A stretch of DNA of 64,000 nt, taken from contig NZ_QNRJ01000003.1 of assembly GCF_003315075.1 (NCBI RefSeq), positions 1 through 64,000 of the forward strand, in the 5' to 3' direction. Under the pieces are notes generated by a model, which was not told where the DNA came from, made no database searches, and saw only the letters and a program-made list of their open reading frames with translations. Made by a program: the position numbers and the translations under genes. Origin of the DNA: Rossellomorea aquimaris. Its GTDB lineage: Bacteria > Bacillota > Bacilli > Bacillales > Bacillaceae_B. Shown here one piece after another: positions 41,913 through 52,579 of the stretch. Numbering within the stretch: the stretch's first letter is position 1; each line of letters starts with the position of its first letter.

Positions 41913-41946
41913 AAAAGGTCCGCTTCTGGATGGAAGCGGACCTTTT
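41913..41946 (+). terminator. Intrinsic terminator after argF
   Basis: AAAAGGTCCGCTTC pairs with GAAGCGGACCTTTT around a short loop. It ends the arg operon. The arms share AGGTCCG with the dispersed repeat. Confidence 0.88.
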
Positions 41947-42058
41947 AGTTGCCTGAAAGCATTTCCATAAGAGAAAATAGTACTGAACCAAACAAACACA
42001 TGTAAACATATAGTGTAGGAGAAACTGTAATTAGACCGTTTTGGAGGTGCTTGTGGTT

Positions 42059-42508
42059 TTGAGTAAACCAACGATTGATGATTACCTGGATAATGGAATA
42101 TATGGTCAGAAGCAAACGAAGCCTGATGAAAGAAGAAGGTTTCTCGGGAGCTTGCGGGAACGAATCGTCATTGCCCTGACTCAGAGTCAGGTAAGGGAAA
42201 AGGGTGTGTACAAGGAAGTTCAGGAAAGCCTGAAGAAACATCCAGAGGCGAAGCTTTTATTAAATGGTAATATGAGCTACTCCTACTTATCTAAGTACAT
42301 CAAGCTCGCTGATACGTATCATGTCTCGTTTTCAATGGTGACAAATAAGGAAATCGAAACCGATATTGGCCTCGTCCTCGCTTATGATCATGCCGTTGAT
42401 CAAGAGGAAATCTATGTGAAGAAAAAAAGTGAAAAGACCTCTGAAGCCAAAACGAAGCAAAAGCCAAAGAAAAGCCTATTTTCATCGATTAAAAACAAGC
42501 TTTTCTAA
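42059..42508 (+). CDS. yueI: YueI-family protein (DUF1694)
   Basis: This 149-aa protein matches B. subtilis YueI: KPDERRRFLGSLRERIVIALT is the family signature. A basic tail (KKKSEKTSEAKTKQKPKK) ends the chain. Function unknown; no membrane helix. Start by spacing: GGAGGTG at 42043-42049 favours TTG 42059 over GTG 42053. The end overlaps the minus-strand neighbour by 4 nt. Confidence 0.8.
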   Translation: MSKPTIDDYLDNGIYGQKQTKPDERRRFLGSLRERIVIALTQSQVREKGVYKEVQESLKKHPEAKLLLNGNMSYSYLSKYIKLADTYHVSFSMVTNKEIETDIGLVLAYDHAVDQEEIYVKKKSEKTSEAKTKQKPKKSLFSSIKNKLF

Positions 42509-43572
42509 TACTGTTGGCCCTTTTGAAAGAAAGAGAGCTTAAACAGTCCTTTCAAACTCGCTGGTATGATAAACAGAATAAACAATATCCGAAACAAGTG
42601 ATATCCGGTAATGATGGAAAGGTCTGCGTTGACGGCTTGTCCCACCAAGGCCATTTCAGCCATTCCCCCCGGAGCCAGGCTGATAAAGGCAGTCAGGAAT
42701 GTAATGTCATGCCAGCGACTTAATACTAAGCTTAGGCCCGCGCAGCATAATAGCAGGCAGAGGGAAGTAAATAAAGACCAAAGGATGAACTTGGACAACT
42801 CTTTAGATGAAGAGAAATTCATCATGAAACTAAAATATATGCCCAGGGATAATTGAGCCAGAATGATCAATGGATCGGGCATGTGGGGTACAGAAAACCC
42901 CGCCACCATGAAGCCGCCGATGACTAATATCGGTCCTAGCATCGCCGGGGTGGGTAAATGGATTCTTTTAGCCACAATCCCTGATAGAATGGCAATGATG
43001 AAGAATAGGATGAAGACCCACTGGAATGAGGGGACTTCGAAGGGTGGTAACGCATTCCCGGAACCGGATCCACCACCGCTTTTAAAAAGAGGGCTGAACA
43101 CCAGAAACGGTACAACAAAGATGACCGATAATAAACGGATCACCTGCAGGATTGTCACAACCGTTAAGTCTATATTCTTCATCTCTTCTCCAAGAGCCAC
43201 CATTTGAGAAAGCCCGCCAGGTATACTCCCTGTAATGGTTGAGGACAGACCGATCCCCGTCATTTTAGAAGTAATATAAGCAAGTACCATACTGAAGACA
43301 ATGATGGCAATCGTCATCGTCAGCATGGAAGGGAGCTGGGTGACGATTTCAATCATGGTTTCCTGACTAAAGGATTGACCAATGGCATAGCCTACAATGA
43401 TTAATCCAATATCCCTGAAATAAGACGGCCACGCTAAATCAAGCTTTGTCCATTTATTAACGAAAAAGATGGAAATCATGGAACCGAGGAGCCAGGACAG
43501 GGGGAGGTGAAGCAGCGTGAATACCCCGCCGCCCGCGACTCCGACGACAAAGGCTAATAGAATAGGATGCAT
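42505..43572 (-). CDS. AbrB-family (PF05145) multi-pass membrane protein
   Basis: This 355-aa protein has about ten hydrophobic helices in two similar halves. Repeated segments such as TGSIPGGLSQMVALGEEM and LAPGGMAEMALVGQAV (the PGG(M/L) motif) mark the family often called AbrB or putative ammonia monooxygenase; that name does not mean the transition-state regulator. Transport is likely, the substrate unknown. GAGAGGATT lies before ATG 43572. It points toward yueI and overlaps it by 4 nt. Confidence 0.82.
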   Translation of the reverse strand: MHPILLAFVVGVAGGGVFTLLHLPLSWLLGSMISIFFVNKWTKLDLAWPSYFRDIGLIIVGYAIGQSFSQETMIEIVTQLPSMLTMTIAIIVFSMVLAYITSKMTGIGLSSTITGSIPGGLSQMVALGEEMKNIDLTVVTILQVIRLLSVIFVVPFLVFSPLFKSGGGSGSGNALPPFEVPSFQWVFILFFIIAILSGIVAKRIHLPTPAMLGPILVIGGFMVAGFSVPHMPDPLIILAQLSLGIYFSFMMNFSSSKELSKFILWSLFTSLCLLLCCAGLSLVLSRWHDITFLTAFISLAPGGMAEMALVGQAVNADLSIITGYHLFRILFILFIIPASLKGLFKLSFFQKGQQY

Positions 43573-43645
43573 GTTGAAAATCCTCTCATTTTATATACTC
43601 TGTTTAAAGGTAATCAATTGGAGGAGAGGAAGCAAATGGAATGCA

Positions 43646-44002
43646 TTAGTTGGTAGGGAGATATCGCTCGGGGTCGAGTCTGCTACCTTCTGCAACAATT
43701 GCAGTCATTCCGTCCTCAGATCCGGATTCGTGCATTTCCCCTTCCTCCCAAAAGACGGCCATTCCTGGTTCCACTACGATCTTTTCTTCCCCTTCGACTC
43801 TCACCCATCCACTTCCCGACGTGATCATCAGAAGCTGATCGCACATGGCGGGATGCATTCCCAGTACGCTGTTTGCTTCTAAATAAAAGTAACCGATCTG
43901 AAATGGCTCATCAGGCTTTAATAATGGATGGATGCTCACGTGTTGGCTGTTGAATTTTTGAATGGATTTACCGGTATTTTGTTTGAAACTGTAAATTTTC
44001 AT
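43646..44002 (-). CDS. Cupin-domain protein (118 aa)
   Basis: A single small beta-barrel is seen: the metal-site motif GMHPAMCDQLLMITSGSGWVRVEGEE resembles cupin motif 1, and PGMAVFWEEGEMHESG resembles motif 2 (His retained). Such proteins bind metal or small ligands; no reaction can be assigned. An AGAGGTG site stands before ATG 44002. It is transcribed away from the repeat array upstream and probably with the AbrB-family gene. Confidence 0.8.
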   Translation of the reverse strand: MKIYSFKQNTGKSIQKFNSQHVSIHPLLKPDEPFQIGYFYLEANSVLGMHPAMCDQLLMITSGSGWVRVEGEEKIVVEPGMAVFWEEGEMHESGSEDGMTAIVAEGSRLDPERYLPTN

Positions 44003-44093
44003 GGAATCACCTCTTTTTATAGGTTCGGTTTTGTGGATGAGAAATCCTTTAATGGGGAGGAGAGAATGAAAGTTTATCCATTATATGGGGAAT

Positions 44094-44244
44094 GACGCAA
44101 TTATAAGGATAAAGACGCAATCAGGTGTGAAAACGACGCAATTATAAGGATGAAGACGCAATTATCTGGAAAAAGACGCAATGGAAGCCTAAAATGACGC
44201 AATTATCCGGAAAAAGACGCAATCAAAGCCTAAAACGACGCAAT
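44094..44244 (+). repeat. Array of eight GACGCAAT units, 20-21 bp period
   Basis: GACGCAAT starts at 44094, 44114, 44135, 44155, 44175, 44196, 44216 and 44237. Spacers are A/T-rich and partly alike (TATAAGGATAAA, TATCTGGAAAAA, CAAAGCCTAAAAC). Confidence 0.9.
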
Positions 44245-44794
44245 CCCTTACGCATTGGTCCACGTGGACAGCCCTTCTTCCATCAATTTGCAAGTACCGC
44301 TCAATAAAGTCTGTTTCACATAAGCAATATCATCAATAAGGGGACCGAAAACCAAAGATACGCTGTTTTAAGGAACCGAGCCTCATCCTGTTGCCATAGT
44401 TGGAAGCTTGAGATGAAGGATGAGTATCAATTATAAGAAGCTAATAAAGAAAATTCGACATCCTGCACGATTATTTGAAATCCCGCATGATTCTCCCTCG
44501 AAGGAGAGCCGATTTTTGGGATTGGCCACTTAATCGACTTATAATCCCTACCTCAAACAAACCATACACAAATGAACCAGTTTTCACCTTTGAAAAACCT
44601 CCCGAAATTGTGTCCAACTCCTCGATTTCTACCATCTTGCATCCTCGATTCTTCTTGGAGACCATACAGAGAACCCCCCACCCAAGGTCCGTCCCTCACA
44701 AAATGGCACATACCCTCACCGATTCGTGGTAGAATGAATGGAGGTATGGACAAGAATCATCCATGCTCTTAACCATCGTTATCTCTTATCATAG

Positions 44795-44824
44795 TTGCTT
44801 TAATGAAGCGAATTTTGGTATTAT
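44795..44824 (+). promoter_or_regulatory. Sigma-A-like promoter of gatCAB
   Basis: TTGCTT (44795-44800), 18-bp spacer, TATTAT (44819-44824), 44 bp before the gatC start. Confidence 0.55.
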
Positions 44825-44867
44825 CAATAGTATTGTGAGTGTTCGAACATATACGGAGGTGAAGAAG

Positions 44868-45158
44868 ATGACTAGAATTTCTGAAGAGCAAGTAAAGCAT
44901 GTTGCCCACCTTGCACGACTAGCCATCACAGAGGATGAAGCGAAAAAGTTTACAACTCAATTAGATGCGATTATCGGGTTTGCCGAGCAGCTGAATGAAT
45001 TGGATACTTCAAATGTGGAAGCAACGAGTCATGTGTTGGATATGAAGAACGTTATGCGTGAAGATAAGCCTGTTGAAGGACTGCCACGTGAAGAAGTATT
45101 AAAGAACGCACCAGACAAACAAGATGGACAAGTACGCGTTCCATCGATCTTGGACTAA
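44868..45158 (+). CDS. gatC: Asp-tRNA(Asn)/Glu-tRNA(Gln) amidotransferase subunit C
   Basis: GatC is the 96-aa linker subunit of GatCAB, which turns Glu-tRNA(Gln) into Gln-tRNA(Gln). The family pattern [16 protein letters not shown] at the start and the late [15 protein letters not shown] are clear. GGAGGTG lies before ATG 44868. It is the first gene of gatCAB, with 12 nt to gatA. Confidence 0.95.
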   Translation: MTRISEEQVKHVAHLARLAITEDEAKKFTTQLDAIIGFAEQLNELDTSNVEATSHVLDMKNVMREDKPVEGLPREEVLKNAPDKQDGQVRVPSILD

Positions 45159-45170
45159 GGAGGGGACCTC

Positions 45171-46631
45171 ATGTCATTATTTGACCATAAATTATCAGAG
45201 CTTCATGAGCTTTTACATAAGAAAGAAGTATCTGTCACAGATCTTGTAGACGAATCATACAAACGTATTGATGCCGTTGAAGATAAAGTAAAAGCATTTT
45301 TAACATTAGATGAAGAAAATGCCCGCAGTAAAGCGAAAGAAATGGATGCAAAGCTTGGTACAGACGAAAGCAAAGGTCTGCTTTTCGGAATGCCGATCGG
45401 GATTAAGGATAATATCGTCACAAAAGGACTTCGTACAACATGTGCCAGTAAAATCCTTGAAAACTTCAATCCGATTTATGATGCGACGGTTATCAATAAA
45501 TTACATAGTGCCGACACGATTACGATCGGAAAACTGAATATGGATGAGTTCGCGATGGGTTCATCTACTGAGAACTCCGGTTTCCAGAAAACGAGCAATC
45601 CATGGAATCTTGAAACGGTTCCCGGTGGATCTTCAGGTGGTTCAGCAGCATCCGTAGCAGCAGGGGAAGTACCTTTCTCATTGGGTTCTGATACAGGTGG
45701 ATCGATTCGCCAGCCAGCAGCATTCACGGGTACTGTCGGTTTAAAACCAACGTACGGACGTGTATCCCGTTTCGGTCTTGTAGCATTCGCTTCTTCTCTG
45801 GATCAAATCGGGCCGATCACTCGTAACGTAGAAGATAATGCCTACTTATTGCAAGCGATCGCTGGTCTTGATCCGAATGATTCTACTTCAGCGAATGTTG
45901 AGGTTCCGAACTACGCGGCGGCTCTGACAGGCGATGTGAAAGGCTTGAAGATTGCTGTGCCGAAAGAATATTTAGGAGAAGGTGTCGGCGAAGAAGCCCG
46001 TCAGTCCGTGCTTGCTTCATTGAAAGTGTTGGAAGGCATGGGAGCGACATGGGAAGAAGTTTCTCTTCCTCATTCTAAATTCGGTGTTTCAACATACTAC
46101 CTGTTAGCATCGTCTGAAGCATCTGCCAACCTTGCGCGTTTCGATGGTGTCCGTTACGGTTACCGCACTCCGAACGCAGAAAACCTTCTTGATCTTTACA
46201 AGAAAACCCGTGCAGAAGGATTCGGGGATGAAGTGAAGCGTCGTATTATGCTTGGAACATTTGCACTTAGTTCCGGATACTATGATGCTTACTACAAAAA
46301 AGCACAGCAGGCACGTACACTGATCAAGAAAGATTTTGAAGATGTATTTGCTAAATATGATGTCATTATTGGACCAACAACACCTACTCCGGCTTTCAAA
46401 ATTGGAGAAAAAATCGATGATCCATTAACGATGTATGCAAACGATATTTTAACGATTCCAGTAAACCTAGCAGGTGTACCGGGAATCTCTGTACCTTGTG
46501 GATTCTCTTCAACTGGATTGCCACTTGGATTGCAAATCATCGGAAAGCATTTTGACGAAAGCACGATTTATCGCGTAGCTCATGCGTTCGAGCAAGCTAC
46601 AGACTTCCATACAAAAAGACCACAACTGTAA
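45171..46631 (+). CDS. gatA: Asp-tRNA(Asn)/Glu-tRNA(Gln) amidotransferase subunit A
   Basis: GatA is the glutaminase of the complex, an amidase-signature enzyme. The Ser-cisSer-Lys triad is visible: Lys79 in GIKDNI and the two Ser in the [10 protein letters not shown] / [14 protein letters not shown] signature. 486 aa, normal length. AAGGAGGGG lies before ATG 45171. Asparaginyl function is also possible. Confidence 0.97.
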   Translation: MSLFDHKLSELHELLHKKEVSVTDLVDESYKRIDAVEDKVKAFLTLDEENARSKAKEMDAKLGTDESKGLLFGMPIGIKDNIVTKGLRTTCASKILENFNPIYDATVINKLHSADTITIGKLNMDEFAMGSSTENSGFQKTSNPWNLETVPGGSSGGSAASVAAGEVPFSLGSDTGGSIRQPAAFTGTVGLKPTYGRVSRFGLVAFASSLDQIGPITRNVEDNAYLLQAIAGLDPNDSTSANVEVPNYAAALTGDVKGLKIAVPKEYLGEGVGEEARQSVLASLKVLEGMGATWEEVSLPHSKFGVSTYYLLASSEASANLARFDGVRYGYRTPNAENLLDLYKKTRAEGFGDEVKRRIMLGTFALSSGYYDAYYKKAQQARTLIKKDFEDVFAKYDVIIGPTTPTPAFKIGEKIDDPLTMYANDILTIPVNLAGVPGISVPCGFSSTGLPLGLQIIGKHFDESTIYRVAHAFEQATDFHTKRPQL

Positions 46632-46643
46632 GGGGTGAAATCA

Positions 46644-48074
46644 ATGAACTTTGAACCAGTAATCGGACTAGAAGTCCACGTAGAATTAAAAACGGACAGT
46701 AAGATGTTCTCTCCGGCACCGAACCATTTCGGAGCAGAGCCGAACACGAATACAAACGTCATCGACCTTGGATATCCCGGCGTACTTCCCGTGGTGAACA
46801 AGCGTGCCATTGAGTTCGGAATGAAAGCCGCAATCGCATTGAATTGTGAAATTGCAACGGATACGAAGTTTGACCGTAAAAACTATTTCTATCCGGATAA
46901 CCCGAAAGCGTATCAAATTTCTCAATTTGACAAGCCGATCGGTGAAAACGGCTGGATCGAAATTGAAGTGAACGGTGAGAAGAAACGCATCGGAATCACC
47001 CGCCTTCACCTGGAAGAAGATGCTGGAAAGCTGACGCACTCAGGCGACGGTTATTCCCTTGTCGACTATAACCGCCAAGGTACTCCTCTTATTGAGATTG
47101 TATCTGAGCCGGACATCCGCACACCGGAAGAAGCGTATGCGTATCTTGAGAAACTGAAATCCATCATTCAATACACAGGGGTTTCCGATTGTAAGATGGA
47201 AGAAGGGTCGCTTCGTTGTGACGCCAACATTTCCCTCCGTCCAATCGGCCGGGAAAAGTTCGGAACGAAAGCCGAGCTTAAAAACCTGAACTCCTTTAAC
47301 TTTGTTAAAAAAGGATTGGAGTATGAAATCGTCCGTCAGGAAAAGGTCCTTTTATCCGGAGGAATGATCCAACAGGAAACGCTTCGTTTCGATGAATCAA
47401 CAGGTAAAACGATCCTCATGCGTGTCAAAGAAGGATCGGATGACTACCGTTACTTCCCTGAACCTGATTTATTGCATCTCCACATCGATCAAGAGTGGAT
47501 GGACCGCATCCGTGCAGAGATTCCTGAGCTTCCGGATGAGCGTAAAAAGCGCTATGTAGAAGATTTGGGCTTACCTGCGTATGATGCCATGGTTCTGACA
47601 TTGACGAAAGAAATGTCTGATTTCTTCCAGGAAACCGTTGAGGCAGGAGCGGATGCGAAGCTTGCGTCCAACTGGTTGATGGGTGAAGTTTCAGCTTACT
47701 TAAATGCCGGTCAAAAAGAGCTTCAAGACGTTAAGCTGACTCCTCAAGGATTAGCTGGCATGATTGCGTTAATCGAAAAAGGAACGATTTCTTCCAAGAT
47801 TGCGAAGAAAGTGTTCAAAGAACTAGTGGAAAACGGGGGAGATCCAGAACAAATCGTGAAAGATAAGGGTCTTGTTCAAATCTCTGACGAAGGTGCCTTA
47901 CTCAAGATTGTGACGGAGACCCTCGATGCCAATCCACAATCCATCGAAGATTACAAGAACGGGAAAGACCGCGCCATCGGCTTCCTCGTTGGTCAGATCA
48001 TGAAAGCAACAAAAGGCCAGGCCAACCCGCCGCTTGTAAACAAACTGCTGCTTCAAGAAATTCAAAAACGCTAA
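46644..48074 (+). CDS. gatB: Asp-tRNA(Asn)/Glu-tRNA(Gln) amidotransferase subunit B
   Basis: GatB activates the mischarged Glu-tRNA with ATP and adds ammonia from GatA. Recognised by [12 protein letters not shown], the [12 protein letters not shown] metal region, [17 protein letters not shown] and the C-terminal YqeY-like tail. ATG 46644 with AGGGGTG upstream gives 476 aa as in B. subtilis; GTG 46635 is less likely. A terminator follows. Confidence 0.97.
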   Translation: MNFEPVIGLEVHVELKTDSKMFSPAPNHFGAEPNTNTNVIDLGYPGVLPVVNKRAIEFGMKAAIALNCEIATDTKFDRKNYFYPDNPKAYQISQFDKPIGENGWIEIEVNGEKKRIGITRLHLEEDAGKLTHSGDGYSLVDYNRQGTPLIEIVSEPDIRTPEEAYAYLEKLKSIIQYTGVSDCKMEEGSLRCDANISLRPIGREKFGTKAELKNLNSFNFVKKGLEYEIVRQEKVLLSGGMIQQETLRFDESTGKTILMRVKEGSDDYRYFPEPDLLHLHIDQEWMDRIRAEIPELPDERKKRYVEDLGLPAYDAMVLTLTKEMSDFFQETVEAGADAKLASNWLMGEVSAYLNAGQKELQDVKLTPQGLAGMIALIEKGTISSKIAKKVFKELVENGGDPEQIVKDKGLVQISDEGALLKIVTETLDANPQSIEDYKNGKDRAIGFLVGQIMKATKGQANPPLVNKLLLQEIQKR

Positions 48075-48084
48075 AAATATAGTC

Positions 48085-48123
48085 ACAGCCCCTGGAAACC
48101 TTATATTTCCAGGGGCTGTTTTT
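48085..48123 (+). terminator. Intrinsic terminator after gatB
   Basis: ACAGCCCCTGGAAA pairs with TTTCCAGGGGCTGT, followed by TTTTT. Confidence 0.93.
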
Positions 48124-48130
48124 GTACGGA

Positions 48131-48174
48131 AGAGGGACGGACCTTGAAATAAATACAAGGTCCGTCCCTCTTTT
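48131..48174. terminator. Second hairpin after gatB made of an inverted repeat pair
   Basis: AGAGGGACGGACCTTG pairs with CAAGGTCCGTCCCTCT around nine bases, with TTTT after it. It stands directly behind an already sufficient terminator. Confidence 0.8.
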
Positions 48175-48314
48175 CAGTTCAAGTTTTCCTGAAAAGCATG
48201 ATTTCCCTGCGTTTTGTGTAGGTATTTTAACCCGATGTTGAAAAAGGAAGAATGTAGGTCTATTAACTCATTCGTTGTGGGTAGTGCTTGTACTATAGTA
48301 AATCTAATGTTTTA

Positions 48315-48329
48315 AATAGTCAGAAAATT
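48315..48329 (+). promoter_or_regulatory. Candidate CodY box before the neutral protease
   Basis: AATAGTCAGAAAATT matches the CodY consensus at 13 of 15 positions, 21 bp before the start codon. Confidence 0.45.
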
Positions 48330-48349
48330 CTTATAAAGAGGTGTTGTAA

Positions 48350-50026
<1,677 letters not shown>

Positions 50027-50041
50027 ATAGACTGATTGAAT

Positions 50042-50070
50042 AGAAGGGCTGTTATGGCTCTTCTTTTCTT
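50042..50070 (+). terminator. Probable terminator after the protease
   Basis: AGAAGGGC pairs with GGCTCTTCT-type arms (G-T allowed), followed by TTCTTTTCTTT. Confidence 0.55.
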
Positions 50071-50155
50071 TGATTTATAAAGTTCCTGAACCTTATCAAG
50101 GCACGAGGGACGTATATGCACGGTGGATACTTTTTCGGCACTTTCTCATTAACTG

Positions 50156-50311
50156 TTATATTTGCTTCCTTTTTGCTTTCTCAAGGATCTGTTTAGCCAA
50201 GCGGTAATAGGTATCCGCTTCGACTTTTGATTCAGCTCTCTTTAAATGCATCATGTAGTTTTGGAATCGAAGTTTGTCGACTGACGAGACTTTCATCACG
50301 ATTTTTCTCAT
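50156..50311 (-). CDS. 51-aa basic small protein of unknown function
   Basis: ATG 50311 on the minus strand has an AAAGGAG site seven bases upstream. The product begins MRKIVMKVSSVDKLRFQNYM and ends in a basic helix (ILEKAKRKQI); it looks all-helical, with no membrane segment. I do not recognise a family. It is convergent with the protease gene and divergent from the DUF4257 gene. Confidence 0.6.
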   Translation of the reverse strand: MRKIVMKVSSVDKLRFQNYMMHLKRAESKVEADTYYRLAKQILEKAKRKQI

Positions 50312-50412
50312 TTTGGCACTCCTTTAGTGGACAAAATTGCGTCCAATTATCTATTCTGAATTTTCTGTAAATAATGTATAATAATAGTAAATGATTCCAG
50401 AGGGTGGATAGA

Positions 50413-50841
50413 ATGTCCTTATTCGAAGTGATCTTGTTGCCAATGTTAATGGGTGGTATTGGAGGCTTAGGACATATTCTGGTTTTCAAAAATGGTCATT
50501 TCACTTTTCCGCGAAAATTTATCGATGACCAAGGTGAGAAGCACTATCTTTTTGGCTCAACAAAGGATATTATCATAGGCATTCTAGCAGGGTATCTGTC
50601 AGTATTACCGGTTGTTGAAACGGTCCCGATCTGGTATGTCATCTATATTAGTTTATTATCAGGAATCGGGGGAAGTTCCGTCATCACACGAAAAATCGAA
50701 CAAAATTTAGCAAACACCAAAGCGTCTTATATCCAAGAGCTATCTCATTATCAGCTCGAACCGACCTCTAAGGGAGGATCTCCAAACCATAATGAGGTGA
50801 AACCTGTTGGCGAAGTGGAGGAAAAAAAGAATCAAGGTTGA
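50413..50841 (+). CDS. DUF4257-like membrane protein
   Basis: This 142-aa protein has three hydrophobic segments (about 5-25, 54-74, 79-97) with glycine-rich helices (MGGIGGLGHI, SGIGGSSVI), then a polar tail. It resembles the DUF4257 family; function unknown. ATG 50413 has AGAGGGTGG upstream. Its 3' end overlaps a further small ORF by 35 nt, suggesting a two-gene unit. Confidence 0.7.
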   Translation: MSLFEVILLPMLMGGIGGLGHILVFKNGHFTFPRKFIDDQGEKHYLFGSTKDIIIGILAGYLSVLPVVETVPIWYVIYISLLSGIGGSSVITRKIEQNLANTKASYIQELSHYQLEPTSKGGSPNHNEVKPVGEVEEKKNQG

Positions 50842-50971
50842 ACTGCCACCAGAAGACTATGAAAAAGCAAATCAGTATATAAAAAGACTGAAGGAGGCAG
50901 ATAGCCTAGTCGAGCTGAACTACTACTATAATAAAGTGGCAAAAATAATTGAGAAATCACAAGATGTCTAA
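50807..50971 (+). CDS. 54-aa small charged protein overlapping the DUF4257-like gene
   Basis: TTG 50807 follows GAGGTGA by six bases in another frame of the upstream gene. The product starts MAKWRKKRIKVELPPEDYEK and continues as one charged helix (NQYIKRLKEADSLVELNYYY). Most of the reading frame lies beyond the upstream stop, which supports a real gene. A terminator follows. Unknown function. Confidence 0.55.
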   Translation: MAKWRKKRIKVELPPEDYEKANQYIKRLKEADSLVELNYYYNKVAKIIEKSQDV

Positions 50972-51032
50972 GATGAGTCAATTGAAGAGTAGTCCTATAC
51001 CTATCTACTTTAACCAAAAAATGTGAGGATGA

Positions 51033-51058
51033 AACTGACAATTGAGTCAGCTTTTTTT
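51033..51058 (+). terminator. Intrinsic terminator after the DUF4257-like unit
   Basis: CTGAC pairs with GTCAG around AATTGA, followed by CTTTTTTT. Confidence 0.75.
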
Positions 51059-51398
51059 CTGTTAAGGAAAGATGTATGAAAGATATTTCTCTTCGCATAC
51101 TTATCTATTTCCCTCCCCCTCTGGAAAGAAAGCCTGAGGAGTAGCAGTATGCTATTCCTTTTTTTTTGGTTGCAGAGTGATAATAGAAGGAGTTCATAAG
51201 AACCTGTAAACCTGTCCATTATGGTGCTTTTCTTATATTATATTCCTACAGGCATAATCGTACAATTGAAATTTTGAATAGAATATAAAGTATATTTTCC
51301 TTGTGGAATACGACAAACATGAATATGCTATAAAGAGAAATTAAGAGAAATGTTGTACGTGCTTCACTGGAATGTGTGGCGCTGGAGGAGGAAAAAAC
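51059..51398. other. 340-bp gap before the thioredoxin-like gene
   Basis: Holds a second hairpin with a T-run (GGAGTAGC/GCTATTCC, 51138-51168), an AT-rich promoter-like stretch near 51265-51300 and the ribosome site of the next gene. No convincing gene. Confidence 0.55.
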
Positions 51399-51965
51399 AT
51401 GAACTTAGAACAATGGTTCAGTAAAGGGATGACACCTGAAGATTACTTGGAATATATGAGTGTACATAAAGAAAATACCGAAGCGATCAAGAAAAACTTT
51501 ACGATTCCACCCGAAGACATAGAGGTATTGAATAAACTTGGAGAACACTCTTTACGAGTGATTGCCATCACGGAGGATTGGTGTGGGGATGCCATGCTGA
51601 ATATCCCCATTTTGTTAAAAGTGGCAAAATCCGCTGACATGGACGTTCGCATGATTTTACGGGACGAAAACCTTGAACTGATGGATCAATACTTAACGAA
51701 TGGCACATCGAGAGCGATTCCCATTTTTATTTTCATCGATCGTGATGGGAATGAGAAGCTTGTATGGGGTCCAAGAGCTCCGATGGTAAAGAAAATCGTG
51801 GATGACGAACGAGCGAAGCTGCCCCCGAAGGATCATGAGCTTTTCCCGGAAAAGCAGAAGGAAATGATTCAACGCTTAACTTCTCAATATACGAAAGACC
51901 AAGAAGTATGGCAGGAAGTATATGAAAGCCTGAAAACGAGTCTTGTACAGAATGTGCTGATGTAA
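51399..51965 (+). CDS. Thioredoxin-family protein (188 aa)
   Basis: A thioredoxin fold is suggested by VIAITEDWCGDAMLNIPILL followed by a cis-Pro loop (SRAIPIFIFIDRDGN). Only one Cys (DWCGD) is present in the active-site loop, so it is not a classic CxxC enzyme. It probably acts by a single-Cys mechanism or in thiol binding. ATG 51399 has GGAGGAGG upstream; an earlier in-frame GTG or ATG near 51372 is less likely. Monocistronic, with a terminator. Confidence 0.8.
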   Translation: MNLEQWFSKGMTPEDYLEYMSVHKENTEAIKKNFTIPPEDIEVLNKLGEHSLRVIAITEDWCGDAMLNIPILLKVAKSADMDVRMILRDENLELMDQYLTNGTSRAIPIFIFIDRDGNEKLVWGPRAPMVKKIVDDERAKLPPKDHELFPEKQKEMIQRLTSQYTKDQEVWQEVYESLKTSLVQNVLM

Positions 51966-51980
51966 AACGAAACGAATAGT

Positions 51981-52018
51981 AGAAGACATCCGGTCGGTTC
52001 CTGGAGTCTTCTTTTTTT
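51981..52018 (+). terminator. Terminator after the thioredoxin-family gene
   Basis: AGAAGAC pairs with GTCTTCT, with an inner ATCCGG/CCTGGA partial pairing, then seven Ts. Confidence 0.85.
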
Positions 52019-52146
52019 AGGGCATGATGCCCTCACACTCACTCAAAATTGAATGGTAAAAAGTACCCGTCGGCATGGGATTTTTTGCCGGTTCACGAAT
52101 GACGGAATTCGCGTTAATATGGTAGAGGATGAGGAGCTGAAGCATC

Positions 52147-52527
52147 ATGATTCACCAAAAGACAAACACAATTGTGATAGAAGCGCTAAATAAATTTCCC
52201 CATAAAATTCACATAAAATTGGGAGAAATCCTGCGCGAAAGAGGATTGACACAAGGCGATCTTCATCGCTTAACAGGGTTGAGAGTGGCTACGATTAATG
52301 AGCTAGTGAATTTCAAGAAGAAATCCTTAACGGTGGCTCATCTTGTTTCCATTATGATCGCCCTTAGAATTACAGACATTCGTGATCTCATCGAAGTGGA
52401 ATTTGATCAAGAAGTTCAAGACTACTTCAATGAAGAAAATCAACGAATGAGAAATGGATTCACTCCAGACCTGACAAAAACCGCTGAACAAAACGTAAAG
52501 CGAATCGCAGCTGGAGCAAACAACTAA
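52147..52527 (+). CDS. XRE-type helix-turn-helix regulator
   Basis: This 126-aa protein has a Cro/CI-like helix-turn-helix in residues 23-75: LGEILRERGLTQGDLHRLTGLRVATINELVNFKK, in line with the HTH_26 type. A C-terminal acidic tail follows. Its target is unknown. ATG 52147 lies behind GAGGAGCTGAAG. It stands alone with its own terminator. Confidence 0.85.
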   Translation: MIHQKTNTIVIEALNKFPHKIHIKLGEILRERGLTQGDLHRLTGLRVATINELVNFKKKSLTVAHLVSIMIALRITDIRDLIEVEFDQEVQDYFNEENQRMRNGFTPDLTKTAEQNVKRIAAGANN

Positions 52528-52542
52528 ACATCATCACATCTC

Positions 52543-52574
52543 AAACGGTCATTTCTGATGACCGTTTTTTTTTT
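52543..52574 (+). terminator. Terminator after the HTH gene
   Basis: AACGGTCAT pairs with ATGACCGTT around TTCTG, followed by at least eight Ts. Confidence 0.93.
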
Positions 52575-52579
52575 AGGTT

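Larger units (their letters stand above)
44003..44867. other. 865-bp gene-free region before gatC
   Basis: Contains the GACGCAAT array, degenerate sequence with no complete gene, one dispersed-repeat copy (AGGTCCGTCCCTC, 44685-44697), and the gatC promoter near its right end. Short ORFs on both strands lack ribosome sites. Confidence 0.6.

Noticed and set aside
44094-44244. CRISPR array
   Set aside because: The repeat is only 8 bp and spacers are 12-13 bp and partly alike; no cas gene nearby.
44248-44367. Minus-strand open stretch ending STWTNA, possible gene remnant
   Set aside because: Only 39 codons, no start codon or ribosome site, an upstream stop, and no family recognised; too weak to call a pseudogene.
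44471-44772. Several 60-85-aa ORFs on both strands before gatC
   Set aside because: They overlap each other, lack ribosome sites and have no recognisable features.
50359-50373. CodY-like box AATTTTCTGTAAATA before the DUF4257-like gene
   Set aside because: 13/15 but asymmetrical, in AT-rich sequence; no functional support.
51075-51143. 22-aa ORF starting MKDISLRI with AAGGAAAG upstream
   Set aside because: Very short, lies between two terminators, no hydrophobic or conserved pattern; could be leader peptide but unsupported.
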